Positions 12,801-23,234 of a DNA stretch of 64,000 bases are shown piece by piece. The stretch comes from Alphaproteobacteria bacterium WMHbin7 (GTDB lineage: Bacteria > Pseudomonadota > Alphaproteobacteria > Rhodospirillales > WMHbin7). Position 1 is the stretch's first letter, and each line of letters starts with the position of its first letter. The notes beneath the pieces were generated by a model. That model made no database searches. It was not told the DNA's origin and was given only the letters and a program-made list of their open reading frames with translations. The stretch lies in NCBI GenBank assembly GCA_002753155.1, contig PDZW01000005.1, positions 60,036 to 124,035 of the forward strand. The letters run 5' to 3'. The position numbers and the translations under genes are program-made.

Positions 12801-14030
12801 GTGGGACGCTTGGCCTCTGGAAAACAGATTCTATTGATCGTGGCGGGGGGCATTGCCGCCTACAAAACGCTTGATCTGGCCCGGCGTCTCAAGGAGCGCG
12901 GATACCGTGTGCGCGCCATCCTGACCGAGGCCGGATCGCGCTTCGTCACCCCCCTCTCTCTGGCCGCACTGACCGGCGAGAAGGTGCACCAGGACCTGTT
13001 TTCGCTGACCGACGAAGTGGAAATGGGCCATATCCGCCTGGCCCGCGAAGCCGATCTGATCCTGGTCGCCCCCGCCACCGCCGACCTGATGGCCCGCATG
13101 AGCTCTGGCATGGCCAACGATCTGGCGACGGCGGTCCTGCTGGCTACCCGAGCCCCAGTACTTTTGGCGCCTTCAATGAATACAGCGATGTGGGAGCATC
13201 CCGCCACCCAGGCCAATCTCGCTCTTTTGCAAAAGCGGGGCTGTCAGATCGTGGGACCACAGGCGGGCGATTTGGCCTGCGGAGAGGTTGGCGCCGGTCG
13301 TCTGGCCGAAGTGCCCGATCTGATTGCCGCCATCGAGGCGCATTTCGCGCCGGGACCGCTCAAGGGCTTACGCGCCCTGGTCACCAGCGGCCCCACGCAT
13401 GAGCCGATAGATCCCGTCCGCTTCATCTCGAATCGCTCGTCCGGAAAACAAGGGCACGCCATCGCCGCCGCTCTGGCCAAGGCGGGGGCTCGGGTCACCC
13501 TGATCTCAGGACCCGTGGCCCTGCCCGATCCCGAAGGCGTTGAAACCGTGCATGTCGAAACCGCCTTGGACATGCTGGCCGCCTGCAAGCAGGCCTTGCC
13601 CGCCGATATCGCCGTCTGTGCCGCCGCCGTGGCCGACTGGAAGCTGAAATCCCCAGCCAGTCAGAAGATGAAGAAGGTGAAGGGAGCCCCTCCCCCCGCA
13701 CTGAGCCTTTCGCCCAATCCGGACATTCTGGCAACGCTTTCGGACCTGGGGAAAAAGCGCCCGCGCCTGATCGTGGGCTTTGCCGCCGAAACGGAAAAGG
13801 TTTCGGCCTATGCCCAGGCCAAGCTGAAAGCCAAGGGCTGCGACTGGATTCTGGCCAATGACGTCTCTGAAGGCTCGGGCGTCTTCGGCGGCGATCACAA
13901 CAAGATTCACCTGATTACCGCCAAGGGGATCGAGGATTGGCCGCAGATGTCCAAGCAGCAGGTGGCCGAAACCCTGGTTCAGCGATTTGTCGAAGCCCTG
14001 AGTTCGAAATCGAAGGTCAAAGCCAGATGA
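12801..14030 (+). CDS. coaBC: Bifunctional phosphopantothenoylcysteine decarboxylase / phosphopantothenate-cysteine ligase
   Basis: The protein has 409 residues and starts at a GTG. The CoaC half (about 1-185) binds FMN and has [38 protein letters not shown], the substrate motif APSMNTAMW and the [13 protein letters not shown] clamp. The CoaB half (about 190-405) has [23 protein letters not shown] and [14 protein letters not shown]. It catalyses two successive steps from phosphopantothenate to phosphopantetheine in coenzyme A synthesis. Its stop overlaps the dut start (ATGA), an arrangement seen widely in bacteria. Confidence 0.95.
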   Translation: MGRLASGKQILLIVAGGIAAYKTLDLARRLKERGYRVRAILTEAGSRFVTPLSLAALTGEKVHQDLFSLTDEVEMGHIRLAREADLILVAPATADLMARMSSGMANDLATAVLLATRAPVLLAPSMNTAMWEHPATQANLALLQKRGCQIVGPQAGDLACGEVGAGRLAEVPDLIAAIEAHFAPGPLKGLRALVTSGPTHEPIDPVRFISNRSSGKQGHAIAAALAKAGARVTLISGPVALPDPEGVETVHVETALDMLAACKQALPADIAVCAAAVADWKLKSPASQKMKKVKGAPPPALSLSPNPDILATLSDLGKKRPRLIVGFAAETEKVSAYAQAKLKAKGCDWILANDVSEGSGVFGGDHNKIHLITAKGIEDWPQMSKQQVAETLVQRFVEALSSKSKVKAR

Positions 14031-14473
14031 TGACATCGGCATTCATTCAGCGCTTGCCCCATGGCGCGGACCTGCCTCTGCCCAGCTATGCCACCTTGCA
14101 TGCCGCCGGGCTCGACATCCCCGCCGCCGTCGCCAGCGATCTCACGCTGGCCCCCGGCGCGCGAGCCGCCGTCCCCTCGGGCTTTGCCATCGCCGTGCCG
14201 CACGGACATGAAGCGCAGATTCGCCCGCGCTCTGGCCTGGCGCTCAAACATGGGGTCACCGTTCTCAATTCGCCCGGCACCATCGATTCCGATTACCGAG
14301 GCGAGGTGCAGGTGATTCTGATCAATCTGGGGGCCGAACCTTTTACCATCACGCGCGGCATGCGCATCGCGCAGATGGTGATCGCCCCCGTAACGCGTCT
14401 GTCCTGGCTGGAGACAGAGGAATTGGAAGGAAGTGCAAGGGGAACCGGCGGCTTCGGCTCGACCGGAACATAA
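14027..14473 (+). CDS. dut: Deoxyuridine 5'-triphosphate nucleotidohydrolase (dUTPase)
   Basis: This 148-residue trimeric dUTPase carries the five family motifs: AGLDIPAA (I), [10 protein letters not shown] (II), [19 protein letters not shown] (III), [10 protein letters not shown] (IV) and the C-terminal [13 protein letters not shown] (V). It hydrolyses dUTP to dUMP, keeping uracil out of DNA. The ATG at 14027 overlaps the coaBC stop. A second in-frame ATG follows directly at 14030. Confidence 0.96.
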   Translation: MMTSAFIQRLPHGADLPLPSYATLHAAGLDIPAAVASDLTLAPGARAAVPSGFAIAVPHGHEAQIRPRSGLALKHGVTVLNSPGTIDSDYRGEVQVILINLGAEPFTITRGMRIAQMVIAPVTRLSWLETEELEGSARGTGGFGSTGT

Positions 14474-14491
14474 AGAAAAAAGGGGAGAAAA

Positions 14492-14947
14492 ATGCTTAAG
14501 CCATCCAAGAAAATGCTGTTTGCCATCGAGGCGGTACTCGATATCGCCTATCACGCAGGCGGCGAACCGGTGCAAAGCCGGGAGATCACGCGCAGACAAG
14601 GTATTCCCAGGCGCTATCTGGAACAGACGCTGCAACAGCTTGTGCGCAGCGGCATTCTGACCGGCGTTCGCGGCCCCAAAGGCGGCTATCGTCTGGCCCG
14701 CGAACGCAGGCGCATCACGGTGGGCGAGATCGTGCGCGTCGTCAGTGCCCTGGAAACCACCAACGACCCCTACCAGGACATGCCGGGCTCGGACCTGGGG
14801 CGCCAAGTCATCCGCCCCATGTGGTTCAAGCAGCAAGACGAAATCATGTCGCGCCTGGATTCGATCTCGATCGATGATCTGTGCATGCTGGCCTATCGCA
14901 CGGGAATCGCCAGCGAGGCCGAGAACAAGCTCGACTTCGCCATATAA
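14492..14947 (+). CDS. Rrf2-family transcriptional regulator, possibly of cysteine synthesis
   Basis: This 151-residue winged-helix protein is typical of the Rrf2 family: [22 protein letters not shown] is the HTH, and [20 protein letters not shown] the wing. The three clustered cysteines that bind the Fe-S cluster in IscR are missing; only one cysteine (DDLCML) is present near the C-terminus. It lies 34 bases before cysK in the same direction, so a CymR-like role in sensing cysteine supply is a reasonable inference. An AAGGGGAG-like site precedes its ATG. Confidence 0.85.
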   Translation: MLKPSKKMLFAIEAVLDIAYHAGGEPVQSREITRRQGIPRRYLEQTLQQLVRSGILTGVRGPKGGYRLARERRRITVGEIVRVVSALETTNDPYQDMPGSDLGRQVIRPMWFKQQDEIMSRLDSISIDDLCMLAYRTGIASEAENKLDFAI

Positions 14948-14981
14948 TTCACAAGATGTCTTTTCGAGAAGGAAATTTGTC

Positions 14982-15950
14982 ATGACCGCAACTTCCAGCA
15001 AAACACCGGTTTTCAGAGGTCGTATTTACGACAGCATCGTCGATACCGTCGGCGCCACCCCTTTGGTGCGCTTGCCGAAACTGGCGGCCGATGCCCTTGC
15101 CGTTGCCGATATTCTGGGTAAATGCGAATTCTTCAATCCCCTGTCCTCGGTCAAGGACCGCATCGGCCTGGCCATGATCGAAGCCGCCGAGGCGGCGGGC
15201 AAGATCAAGCCGGGAGCCACCATCGTCGAGCCCACCTCGGGAAATACCGGCATCGCGCTGGCCTTCGTCTGTGCCGCCAAGGGCTACAAGCTGATCTTGA
15301 CCATGCCCGACAGCATGTCGATCGAGCGGCGCAAGATGCTCTCCCATATGGGCGCCAAGATCGTGCTGACTCCGGCGGGCAAGGGCATGCGCGGCGCCGT
15401 CACCAAGGCCGAGGAAATCGTCAAGGACATCAAGGGGGCCTATATGCCCCAGCAGTTCGAGAATCCGGCCAACCCCGAAGCGCATCGGCACACCACGGCC
15501 GAAGAAATCTGGGCCGACACCAAGGGCGGCGTCGATGTGGTCATTTCAGGCGTCGGCACGGGCGGTACGCTGACCGGGATCGGTTCTGTTCTCAAACCCC
15601 GCAAGCCCAGCCTGCGCATGATTGCCGTCGAACCCGAGGACAGCCCCGTCCTCTCCGGCGGCGCTCCGGGACCCCACAAAATCCAGGGCATCGGCGCCGG
15701 TTTCGTGCCCGGCGTGCTGGATCGCAGTCAGGTCGATGAAATCCTGCAGATCAGCAACGAGACCTCATTTGCCGTGGCCCGCAAGGCGGCCAAGCTGGAA
15801 GGCCTACCCGTGGGCATTTCCTCGGGCGCCGCCCTGGCGGCGGCCCTGGAAGTGGGACAACGCCCCGAGATGAAGGGAAAGATGATCGTCGTCATCCTGC
15901 CCAGCTTTTCCGAGCGCTATCTCTCGACCCCCTTGTTCGAAGACGAGTGA
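14982..15950 (+). CDS. cysK: Cysteine synthase A (O-acetylserine sulfhydrylase)
   Basis: The open frame begins earlier, but the ATG at 14982 with a GAGAAGGA site gives 322 residues, normal for CysK. The PLP lysine lies in [16 protein letters not shown]. The substrate loop is [13 protein letters not shown], and the phosphate-binding loop is [12 protein letters not shown]. The enzyme makes cysteine from O-acetylserine and sulfide. It follows an Rrf2 regulator and overlaps the start of a MoeB/ThiF-like gene (TGATG), suggesting one sulfur-handling operon. Confidence 0.96.
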   Translation: MTATSSKTPVFRGRIYDSIVDTVGATPLVRLPKLAADALAVADILGKCEFFNPLSSVKDRIGLAMIEAAEAAGKIKPGATIVEPTSGNTGIALAFVCAAKGYKLILTMPDSMSIERRKMLSHMGAKIVLTPAGKGMRGAVTKAEEIVKDIKGAYMPQQFENPANPEAHRHTTAEEIWADTKGGVDVVISGVGTGGTLTGIGSVLKPRKPSLRMIAVEPEDSPVLSGGAPGPHKIQGIGAGFVPGVLDRSQVDEILQISNETSFAVARKAAKLEGLPVGISSGAALAAALEVGQRPEMKGKMIVVILPSFSERYLSTPLFEDE

Positions 15951-16759
15951 TGGATTTTTCCGACGAGCAGATTCACCGCTATGCCCGTCATATCATTCTG
16001 AACGAAGTGGGGGGCGCCGGGCAGGCGCGTCTGCTGGAATCAAAGGTGTTGGTCATCGGTGCGGGCGGACTTGGCTCGCCTGTCGCGATGTATCTGGCGG
16101 CGGCGGGCGTGGGCACGCTTGGTATCGTCGATGACGACATCGTGGACCTGTCCAATCTGCAGCGCCAGATTCTGCACGGCACATCCGATGTCGGAAGCCC
16201 AAAGGTGGAAAGTGCCGCCAGAACCCTTTCGCACCTCAATCCCGAGGTTAAGGTCGAAGCCCACCAGCATCGCCTGACGCCCGCCAATGCCTTGGATTTG
16301 ATCAGCGCTTACGATCTGATCTGTGACGGGTCCGATAATTTCGCCACGCGCTTTCTGGTCAATGATGCCTGCCACCTTGCCAAAAAGACCCTGGTCTCGG
16401 CAGCCATCCTGCGCTTCGATGGCCAATTGTCTTGCTATAAGACTCATGCTGGCGGGCCTTGCTATCGCTGCATCTTCAAGGAACCGCCGCCGCCGGAAAG
16501 CATTCCGTCTTGCGCCCAGGCGGGTGTGCTGGGCGCCATCGCCGGATGGCTGGGCGCCATGCAGGCCACCGAGACCCTGAAGGAGTTGCTGGGTATCGGC
16601 GAGAGCCTGTCGGGGCAATTGGTGATGGTCGATGCGCTCTCGTGCGAGATGCGAAAAATCAAGGTCAAGCGCGACCCGGACTGCCTGCTCTGCTCAGACA
16701 CCCCCACCATTCGCGATCTTTCCAGCCAGGATTACACCGGCCATGTCTGCTCCGCCTGA
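15950..16759 (+). CDS. MoeB/ThiF-family E1-like adenylyltransferase
   Basis: This 269-residue E1-like enzyme has the ATP-binding VLVIGAGGLGSPVAMYLAA, the IVDDDIVDLSNLQRQILH segment, a catalytic-cysteine region (SCAQAGVLGAIAGWLG) and two CxxC zinc pairs (CYRC and CLLC). It lacks the C-terminal rhodanese domain of eukaryote-like members. Such proteins adenylate the C-terminal glycine of a small sulfur carrier (MoaD or ThiS). Sequence alone cannot tell molybdopterin from thiamine or cysteine routes. The start overlaps the cysK stop, and its own end overlaps the DsrE-like gene by 17 bases. Confidence 0.9.
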   Translation: MDFSDEQIHRYARHIILNEVGGAGQARLLESKVLVIGAGGLGSPVAMYLAAAGVGTLGIVDDDIVDLSNLQRQILHGTSDVGSPKVESAARTLSHLNPEVKVEAHQHRLTPANALDLISAYDLICDGSDNFATRFLVNDACHLAKKTLVSAAILRFDGQLSCYKTHAGGPCYRCIFKEPPPPESIPSCAQAGVLGAIAGWLGAMQATETLKELLGIGESLSGQLVMVDALSCEMRKIKVKRDPDCLLCSDTPTIRDLSSQDYTGHVCSA

Positions 16760-17162
16760 CAAGCTTTCGATTGTGGTTTTTTCCAGCACCTTCGAGCGCG
16801 TTCACTACGCCCTGGTGATGGCCGGGGCCGCCATCGCCTCCAACACGCCGGTAACCCTGTTTTTTACCATGGGAGCGGCGCGCGCCCTGTTGATCGATTC
16901 AGGCTGGAAACGCCTGCCCTCGGACGAGGCGGCGTCGGCTGAGGCCATGGACGACCGGTTCAAGGCCAGGGGCGTCGGCAGTTTCGAGGAACTGCTTTCG
17001 GCCTGCGTGGTCCTGGGCGTTCGCTTTCAGGTCTGCGAGATGGGCCTCGTGGCCCTGGGCATCGACAAGAACCAATTGCGCCCCGACGTCCCACTCGACT
17101 TGGGCGGCGTGGTGACCTTCCTGGCCGATGCATCGAAGGATGGCGCGATGCTGTTTGTTTAG
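16743..17162 (+). CDS. DsrE/DsrF-like family protein
   Basis: This 139-residue protein has the DsrE-type alpha/beta fold: it starts KLSIVVFSSTFERVHYALVM and continues ASNTPVTLFFTMGAARAL. Two cysteines lie near the usual active position (ELLSACVVLGVRFQVCEMGL). Members of this family carry or transfer sulfur, or act as small oxidoreductase-like partners. It overlaps the preceding E1-like gene, so a sulfur-transfer role next to cysK is likely. The exact partner is not visible. Confidence 0.8.
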   Translation: MSAPPDKLSIVVFSSTFERVHYALVMAGAAIASNTPVTLFFTMGAARALLIDSGWKRLPSDEAASAEAMDDRFKARGVGSFEELLSACVVLGVRFQVCEMGLVALGIDKNQLRPDVPLDLGGVVTFLADASKDGAMLFV

Positions 17163-17170
17163 GGGCCGAA

Positions 17171-18043
17171 CTATTCATGCCCATCACCAGGGGCATGAAA
17201 AGCCTCGTTCACTTTCGTCGATTTTTTTAGTGCCTCTTCCAGTACAAACAACGCCGCGTTGATCAGCTTGACATCTCGGTCTGAATCAAACGGCACTTTG
17301 CCGCCATGGAAAAGGTTGTTGCGGACACGGCGTACATATTCGAACAATTTTTTTGCTTCATATGGGCTGTGGGGAAAGCTTGGCTCATTTGGATCCCAAT
17401 TCAACCTACCGGCTTTCCAAACCTGATTTCTTGGCGCCTCACAGAAGAGAATTTTTGCCCGAGGCTCGGTGCTCATTGTTTCGAGAAAAGAATCTCCCAG
17501 CTCATCAGCATCAGCAAAGTCATCCCATTTCGGTAAGGCTTCGCCATTGCGGCCCGCTTTAGCATAACCCGCCGCTTTCAAAGCATACTCGAAACGAGAG
17601 AAACAATAGAAGAACCGCAGAACCAGATCACGGTTGCCGCTCCAGTTTGGCTCTTCGCAGAAACCCGTCGTCGTCAACGCATCCAGAGCGCGGGTGACCG
17701 CTTCCGGATCGCGATCAATCGCCAACAGCAACGCGCGCGCCGGGCCTTCGGGAACGCGCCGTCCCTGCTCCCAATTACGCAGCGTATGCGGGCTGATTTG
17801 AAAGGCACGGGCAAAACGCTCCTGCGAAAGACCCGTTTTTTTGCGGATCGCCGATACATCAATCGGCAAAACCTTCCTCGCCCTTCCCTCGGCCAAGGCC
17901 TTTGAGAAATCCTCCCCCCCAGGGTTCGTGCCATCTTCCATGGCGTGGCTGGCTATATCCGCTTGCGTCGTGGCATCCAGAAGAGTCCTGTTTACCCGCG
18001 CCCCGGCTTTAGCCTGCGCTGCCGTATATCTGACTGTAGTCAT
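17171..18043 (-). CDS. HTH (XRE/BrnA-like) protein fused to a HEPN-type domain
   Basis: This 290-residue protein joins three parts. Residues 1-60 resemble the leader of BrnA/HigA-like antitoxins (ADIASHAMEDG). Residues about 62-98 are a clear HTH (LSQERFARAFQISPHTLRNWEQG). Residues about 135-285 are helical, with SRFEYALKAAGY and RNNLFH at 241-246, an R-x4-H motif as in HEPN ribonucleases. An AGGAG site precedes the ATG. BrnT lies just upstream in the same direction. The HEPN assignment rests on motif and helical pattern. It could be an antitoxin with an added RNase, or a toxin carrying its own repressor. Confidence 0.65.
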   Translation of the reverse strand: MTTVRYTAAQAKAGARVNRTLLDATTQADIASHAMEDGTNPGGEDFSKALAEGRARKVLPIDVSAIRKKTGLSQERFARAFQISPHTLRNWEQGRRVPEGPARALLLAIDRDPEAVTRALDALTTTGFCEEPNWSGNRDLVLRFFYCFSRFEYALKAAGYAKAGRNGEALPKWDDFADADELGDSFLETMSTEPRAKILFCEAPRNQVWKAGRLNWDPNEPSFPHSPYEAKKLFEYVRRVRNNLFHGGKVPFDSDRDVKLINAALFVLEEALKKSTKVNEAFHAPGDGHE

Positions 18044-18082
18044 CGCGCTCTCTCCTGTTTGCCAGCCTAGAGCGGGGCGCCT

Positions 18083-18194
18083 GAATTCGGAGCCGTTAAA
18101 CGGCTTCGATTCTGGCGTGAATCCGCTCTACCAATTTGTCTTAGCGAACGATTCACGTTCAACGCCGCGTCACCTGAGTGACTCGGTGTTGAAC
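18083..18194. repeat. Two palindromes between the BrnT and HTH-HEPN genes
   Basis: The first palindrome (18083-18112) has near-perfect arms built on GAATTCGGAGCCGTT and its complement. The second (18157-18194) pairs GTTCAACGCCG-c-GTCAC with GTGAC-t-CGGTGTTGAAC around a CTGA loop, with one mismatch. The second palindrome covers the last codons of brnT. They may be operators, an attenuator or a small inserted element; I cannot tell which. Confidence 0.5.
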
Positions 18195-18424
18195 GATCGT
18201 GCGCTAACGGAGATGATCCTGCGCACATCGCCACGCCATGTGTAGACGACGAACAAAACGTCCCTCTCTACCCTGCCTATGGCCTGGATGCGCCTCTCGC
18301 CGTAATCGGCCCGCGCGTCTTCCATCTCCAGAAGAGGGCCGTCAAAAATACCTGCCGCATAATCAAAGCTGAAACCACGAGCCTTAAAGGTTGCTTCGCT
18401 TTTCTCGAGGTCCCATTCGAACAT
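18170..18424 (-). CDS. brnT: BrnT-family toxin (RelE-fold RNase)
   Basis: This 84-residue protein starts MFEWDLEKSEATFKARGFSF, as in BrnT toxins (usually FEWDxxKxxxNxxKHGVSF). It keeps DYGERRIQAIGRVERDVLFVVYTWR and RRIISVSAR. BrnT folds like RelE and cuts RNA. The usual C-terminal basic tail is replaced by SFNTESLR, encoded within a palindrome, so the end may be altered. No classical BrnA follows. The next gene on the strand is the HTH-HEPN protein, which could be its antitoxin. The ATG lies just six bases after a good -10 box. Confidence 0.85.
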   Translation of the reverse strand: MFEWDLEKSEATFKARGFSFDYAAGIFDGPLLEMEDARADYGERRIQAIGRVERDVLFVVYTWRGDVRRIISVSARSFNTESLR

Positions 18425-18430
18425 GAGCTA

Positions 18431-18459
18431 GGTATAAGCCAATGGACTATATAAGTCAA
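18431..18459 (-). promoter_or_regulatory. Probable promoter of brnT giving a leaderless mRNA
   Basis: On the minus strand TTGACT (18459-18454) is followed after 17 bases by TATACC (18436-18431). The brnT ATG starts only six bases after the -10 box, where transcription would begin. No ribosome site fits in between, so the transcript would be leaderless. Confidence 0.5.
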
Positions 18460-18628
18460 TGGCGGAGGCCCTCACCCTCATGCGCCTTCCTCTCCTCGCC
18501 TTTATAGGTTGTATTGCCACATAGCATTGACATTTGGCCTATATATAAGACCACGTCATGTGTTTAGGAATATATATTGTCTCATCACTCCCGTTGCGAT
18601 AATATTTTGGTATCGCTAACCACCATAG

Positions 18629-19396
18629 GAAGTTTGTGCTAGGTCCTCTTCATCACGCCATCAGGTCAAGGAGGCCCTGAATGCGCTCGTCGCCGACAAG
18701 CGCTACCAGGACTTCAATCATCCAGAACACGACGCCTACGTCGCCCATGTCGTCGGCGAGTTTAAACGCATCTATCCCGGCGAATACGAGCCAGGAAGTT
18801 CCCACCTCTATGCCAACGATCCAGAAGGCGGGCCGGAAGCCGTCGTCCATGTCAGAGCCTATTCCCAAAGCCGGGATGGCAATGTCGTCGGCGTGTCCGA
18901 ACACGACCGAGCCGCACCGGGAACGGGAGTTGACGCGCCGACCGGAAATTCCTCAAGCTTGCCAAAGATGAAGAATCCTGTGCCCGGCGGCATCGTTAGA
19001 AAAATGGACGGCTGGGGAGAGGGACGTTTCGGCGCAGGTCGGGTGGGCCACATGCATCGCGGTGTTGATATCGTTGTGAGGCCCGGCCAGACCGTTCAAA
19101 GTCCTGTCGATGGCAAGGTCTGACGAACTGATGTCAAGCCTTACAAAGACGATTCCTCTTACCGAGGCGTCGAGATTGAAACCTCGGACGGACATAAGGT
19201 TAAGTTGTTCTACTTGAAGCCTGAAGTCTTACCGGGAACCACCGTCAAGGCTGGCGAACCCATAGGAACCGCACAGGATGTTTCAAAGAAGTATCCTGAC
19301 AACGGAAATGGCCCCATGACGCCACATGTTCATGTCGAGGTCTGGAAAGGAGGCAAACCTGTCGATCCAACGGATAGTGTTTTTGGAAGGAAGTAA
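18629..19396 (+). pseudogene. Broken M23-family peptidase, 5' truncated and with an in-frame stop
   Basis: One frame stays open from 18629 to 19396 except for a TGA at 19121-19123, and has no credible start. The first part reads EFKRIYPGEYEPGSSHLYAN. The M23 core follows: HMHRGVDIVVRPGQTVQSPV with the metal-binding H-x3-D, then after the stop YRGVEIETSDG and the second metal motif THHV-like PHVHVEVW. M23 enzymes cut peptidoglycan cross-bridges. The intact flanks of the stop and the missing N-terminus point to a remnant of a mobile or phage-like gene, next to the BrnT region. Confidence 0.75.
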
Positions 19397-19406
19397 CGGT
19401 TAACGT

Positions 19407-19460
19407 TGAGGGAGAGGTTCAGACTTGCACTCAATTGCAATAAACCTAACCTCTCCCTCA
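19407..19460 (+). terminator. Stem-loop after the broken peptidase gene
   Basis: TGAGGGAGAGGTT (19407-19419) pairs perfectly with AACCTCTCCCTCA (19448-19460) across a 28-base loop, and CTTTTC follows. It begins 10 bases after the reading frame ends. Confidence 0.6.
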
Positions 19461-19557
19461 CTTTTCGCAACTTCTGCAAAAGAACCGGAGCATTCTTGAC
19501 TGTCCAGGGAACTCAGCTATAGGTTGGTTTGCTTTGCGTTGAGAAAGGGGATCGAGC

Positions 19558-20361
19558 GTGCGCCAATTAATGCTCCATATCTCGGCGGCAATCACTGTTC
19601 TCCTCCTTTACTGTGGGACGGCAGGAGCTGCCGACAGATCACAGGATAAAATATTGGACGTTCTTGAAAACTGCTCTTCCACCCAGCCCTTATGCGTCGA
19701 GATGAAGGGCAATCTGAACTGGTCGGGTGAACGCCAGTTCGACGTTTTCAAACACCCTTCCGTTCGCCACACCAAGTCCAGGCGCAAAAGTGACCCGGAC
19801 TACTATCCGATTTTGATTAGGGTTATGGGGCGTCTGGAAGGCGGCCCGGTCGAAACATACTTCCTGCGTTTGACCTATCCCAACGATCTTCTTGACTGTA
19901 ACGATCTCTCAGCCGCACTCGTCGGCAGACATCAAGATGGCCGGGGCATTCTTCTGACCCGGCAAGGCCGGTTCGAGACGACATCGTCAGAAATCAAGTG
20001 GGGAGACAAGGATGGATCGGTTGTTGTTTCGGATGACGGCAAGCAGATCGTCCACATCATCGCCCCCGGCTGGGAATCCTCTGTTTGGAAAATGAAACCT
20101 GTGTTCAAGCCGGATGGGCATGTCCTTTGGCGCAAGGGAAAGCTCTGCCTGGATATCGATACGGACGGCATGTTCGAGCGTAGGAACGCAAAGGAATGCG
20201 AGGGGGACGAGCCAATACCTGCCAGCGACGCTGAAATCAAGGAGCTTAGACGTTCCGTCCCGCCCGATATCCGCGAGGGACTTGATAAAAGTGAATACGA
20301 AACCCTGCGTCAGCCCAGCACCCGGTGGATGATGCTTCTTTGGGGGATCGCCTGCACGTAA
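19558..20361 (+). CDS. Secreted protein of unknown function
   Basis: This 267-residue protein starts at a GTG preceded by AAAGGGG. The first 24 residues form a signal peptide (hydrophobic SAAITVLLLYCGTAG, then an AGAAD cleavage-like site). The mature part has four cysteines that could form disulfides (CSSTQPLC, LLDCND, KLCLDID) and acidic segments such as LDIDTDGMFERRNAKECEGD. I recognise no family. It stands alone between the peptidase remnant and the convergent LysR gene, and was probably part of the same accessory patch. Confidence 0.7.
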   Translation: MRQLMLHISAAITVLLLYCGTAGAADRSQDKILDVLENCSSTQPLCVEMKGNLNWSGERQFDVFKHPSVRHTKSRRKSDPDYYPILIRVMGRLEGGPVETYFLRLTYPNDLLDCNDLSAALVGRHQDGRGILLTRQGRFETTSSEIKWGDKDGSVVVSDDGKQIVHIIAPGWESSVWKMKPVFKPDGHVLWRKGKLCLDIDTDGMFERRNAKECEGDEPIPASDAEIKELRRSVPPDIREGLDKSEYETLRQPSTRWMMLLWGIACT

Positions 20362-20394
20362 CGATGCGAACGTGTGACCTTCAGTGTCAAGCCC

Positions 20395-21296
20395 TCACCC
20401 CTTATGCAGCTCGGCGATCTTGCGCAACAGGAAGTCGCGGAACACGGCGATCCGCTTGGAGTTCTTGAGTTCCTCGGGGTACACGAAATAGGCCTCGATG
20501 GGCGGGCCTTCCAGTTCGGGCAGCACTTCTACCAGATTATGCGCCTCGTGCGACATGTAGTCGGGCAGAGCGGCCAGCCCCAGGCCCGACATCACGGCCT
20601 TGAAGATACCGTAGATATTATTGACGGTCAGGGCGGCGCGCCTTGGCTTGGCGGGATCGGCCCCGGCCTCCAGAAGCCAGTTGACGTCGGCGATGGGCAG
20701 GGTTCCCACATCGCCGTAAACGATCAGGCGATGTTTATCAAGATCGGCCGGCGTACGCGGCATGCCGTATTTCTTCAAATATTCAGGCGCGGCATAGACG
20801 CGATGGCGCATGGTCATCAAATGGCGCTGCACCAGATCAAGCTGGCGGGGGGGCTGCATGCGGATGGCGACGTCGGCCTGGCGCATCGACAGATCCAGCT
20901 CGCCATCGTCCAACACCATGGACAAGGTGATTTCCGGATAGAGATCCAGGAACTCGCGAATACGCGGGGTCAGCCATAAGGTGCCAAAGGCCACCGTGGT
21001 GGTGATTTTCAAGGGGCCTTGCGGATGATCCTTGCATTCCGCCAATTGCGCCTCGGTCATCGCCAGCTTGGCGAAGACCTCCCTGGCCGTGCGGAACAGC
21101 AGCTCGCCATGCTCGGTCAGGATCAAGCCCCGTGCATGGCGATGGAACAAGGTGACGCCCAGGCTTTCCTCAAGCGCACTGATCTGGCGGCTGACGGCGG
21201 ACTGGCTGAGATTCAAGGACTCGCCCGCATGGGTGAAGCTGCCCGCTTCCGCCACAGCGTGAAAGACCCGAAGCTTGTCCCAGTCCATGCCGGTCA

Positions 21297-21297
<1 letters not shown>
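20395..21297 (-). CDS. LysR-family transcriptional regulator
   Basis: This 300-residue protein has the N-terminal winged HTH (FHAVAEAGSFTHAGESLNLSQSAVSRQISALEE, quoted in parts) and a periplasmic-binding-like C-terminal effector domain. The ATG at 21297 overlaps the trxB stop by one base; a TTG one codon earlier is less likely. It lies directly downstream of trxB on the same strand. A redox-linked role is therefore possible but not shown by the sequence; the effector is unknown. Confidence 0.9.
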
Positions 21298-22346
<1,049 letters not shown>

Positions 22347-22373
22347 CTAAACCATGCATCTGCCAATAATGGC

Positions 22374-22997
22374 CTACAGGTCCTTGGCGTGCTTGGCCAG
22401 ATAGTCGGCCACGCCATTGGGATTGGCCTTCATGCCGGGCTTGCCCTTGTTCCAGCCAGCCGGGCAGACTTCGCCATGTTCCTCGTTGAACTGCAGCGCA
22501 TCGACCAGACGCAGCGCCTCGTCGACGTTGCGGCCCAAGGGCAGATTGTTGACATGCTGGGACTGCACAACGCCGTTCTTGTCGATCAGGAAGGTGCCGC
22601 GCAGAGCCATGCCGCCCGGCAGTTGAACGCCATAGCTCTTGCAGATCGACTGCGTGATATCGGCCACCATGGGGAACTGGACATTGCCCAGCCCACCCTT
22701 CTCGACCGGCGTGTTCTTCCAGGCCAGATGGGTGAAGTGCGAATCGATCGACACGCCAACAACCTTGGTTTTGCGCTCCTCGAAGGCCTTCAGACGGTGA
22801 TCGTGTGCCAGGATTTCCGAGGGGCAGACGAAGGTGAAATCGAGCGGCCAGAAGAAAACCAGTCCGTAGCTGCCAGCCAGATAGGACTTCAGATTGAAGG
22901 ACGGGTTGATTTCGTTGCTGGGCATCACGGCCGGGGCGGTGAAATCAGGGGCGGGCTTTCCGACAAGGACGCCAACGGAGGTGCAGCATTCGGACAT
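22374..22997 (-). CDS. Typical 2-Cys peroxiredoxin (AhpC/Tsa family)
   Basis: This 207-residue protein has the peroxidatic cysteine in DFTFVCPSE and the resolving cysteine in GEVCPAGW, so it is a typical 2-Cys enzyme. It reduces hydrogen peroxide and organic peroxides, probably recycled by thioredoxin, which fits the neighbouring trxB. An AGGAGA site precedes the ATG. Two adjacent cysteines at the N-terminus (MSECCTSVG) are unusual and may be extra thiols. Divergently transcribed from the Lrp-type gene. Confidence 0.93.
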   Translation of the reverse strand: MSECCTSVGVLVGKPAPDFTAPAVMPSNEINPSFNLKSYLAGSYGLVFFWPLDFTFVCPSEILAHDHRLKAFEERKTKVVGVSIDSHFTHLAWKNTPVEKGGLGNVQFPMVADITQSICKSYGVQLPGGMALRGTFLIDKNGVVQSQHVNNLPLGRNVDEALRLVDALQFNEEHGEVCPAGWNKGKPGMKANPNGVADYLAKHAKDL

Positions 22998-23234
22998 GGG
23001 GGATTTCTCCTAATGATCGATAACAAAGACAGTGAAAATTTAGGCGCGGCTCGGCCTAAAAACAAGTGTTGTTTTAGATTTCTAAACTATCTCATATCGC
23101 ATTGTTCTATTTAGTTTTCACTTTTTTACACGCGTGGCGAATCTTTCGTTGCATCTGCGAATAGGCTTGGCGGATCACTTCCGGCATTGTAATATAATTT
23201 CAGAATCACAGGGGCTGACATTCCAAGGATTGCT

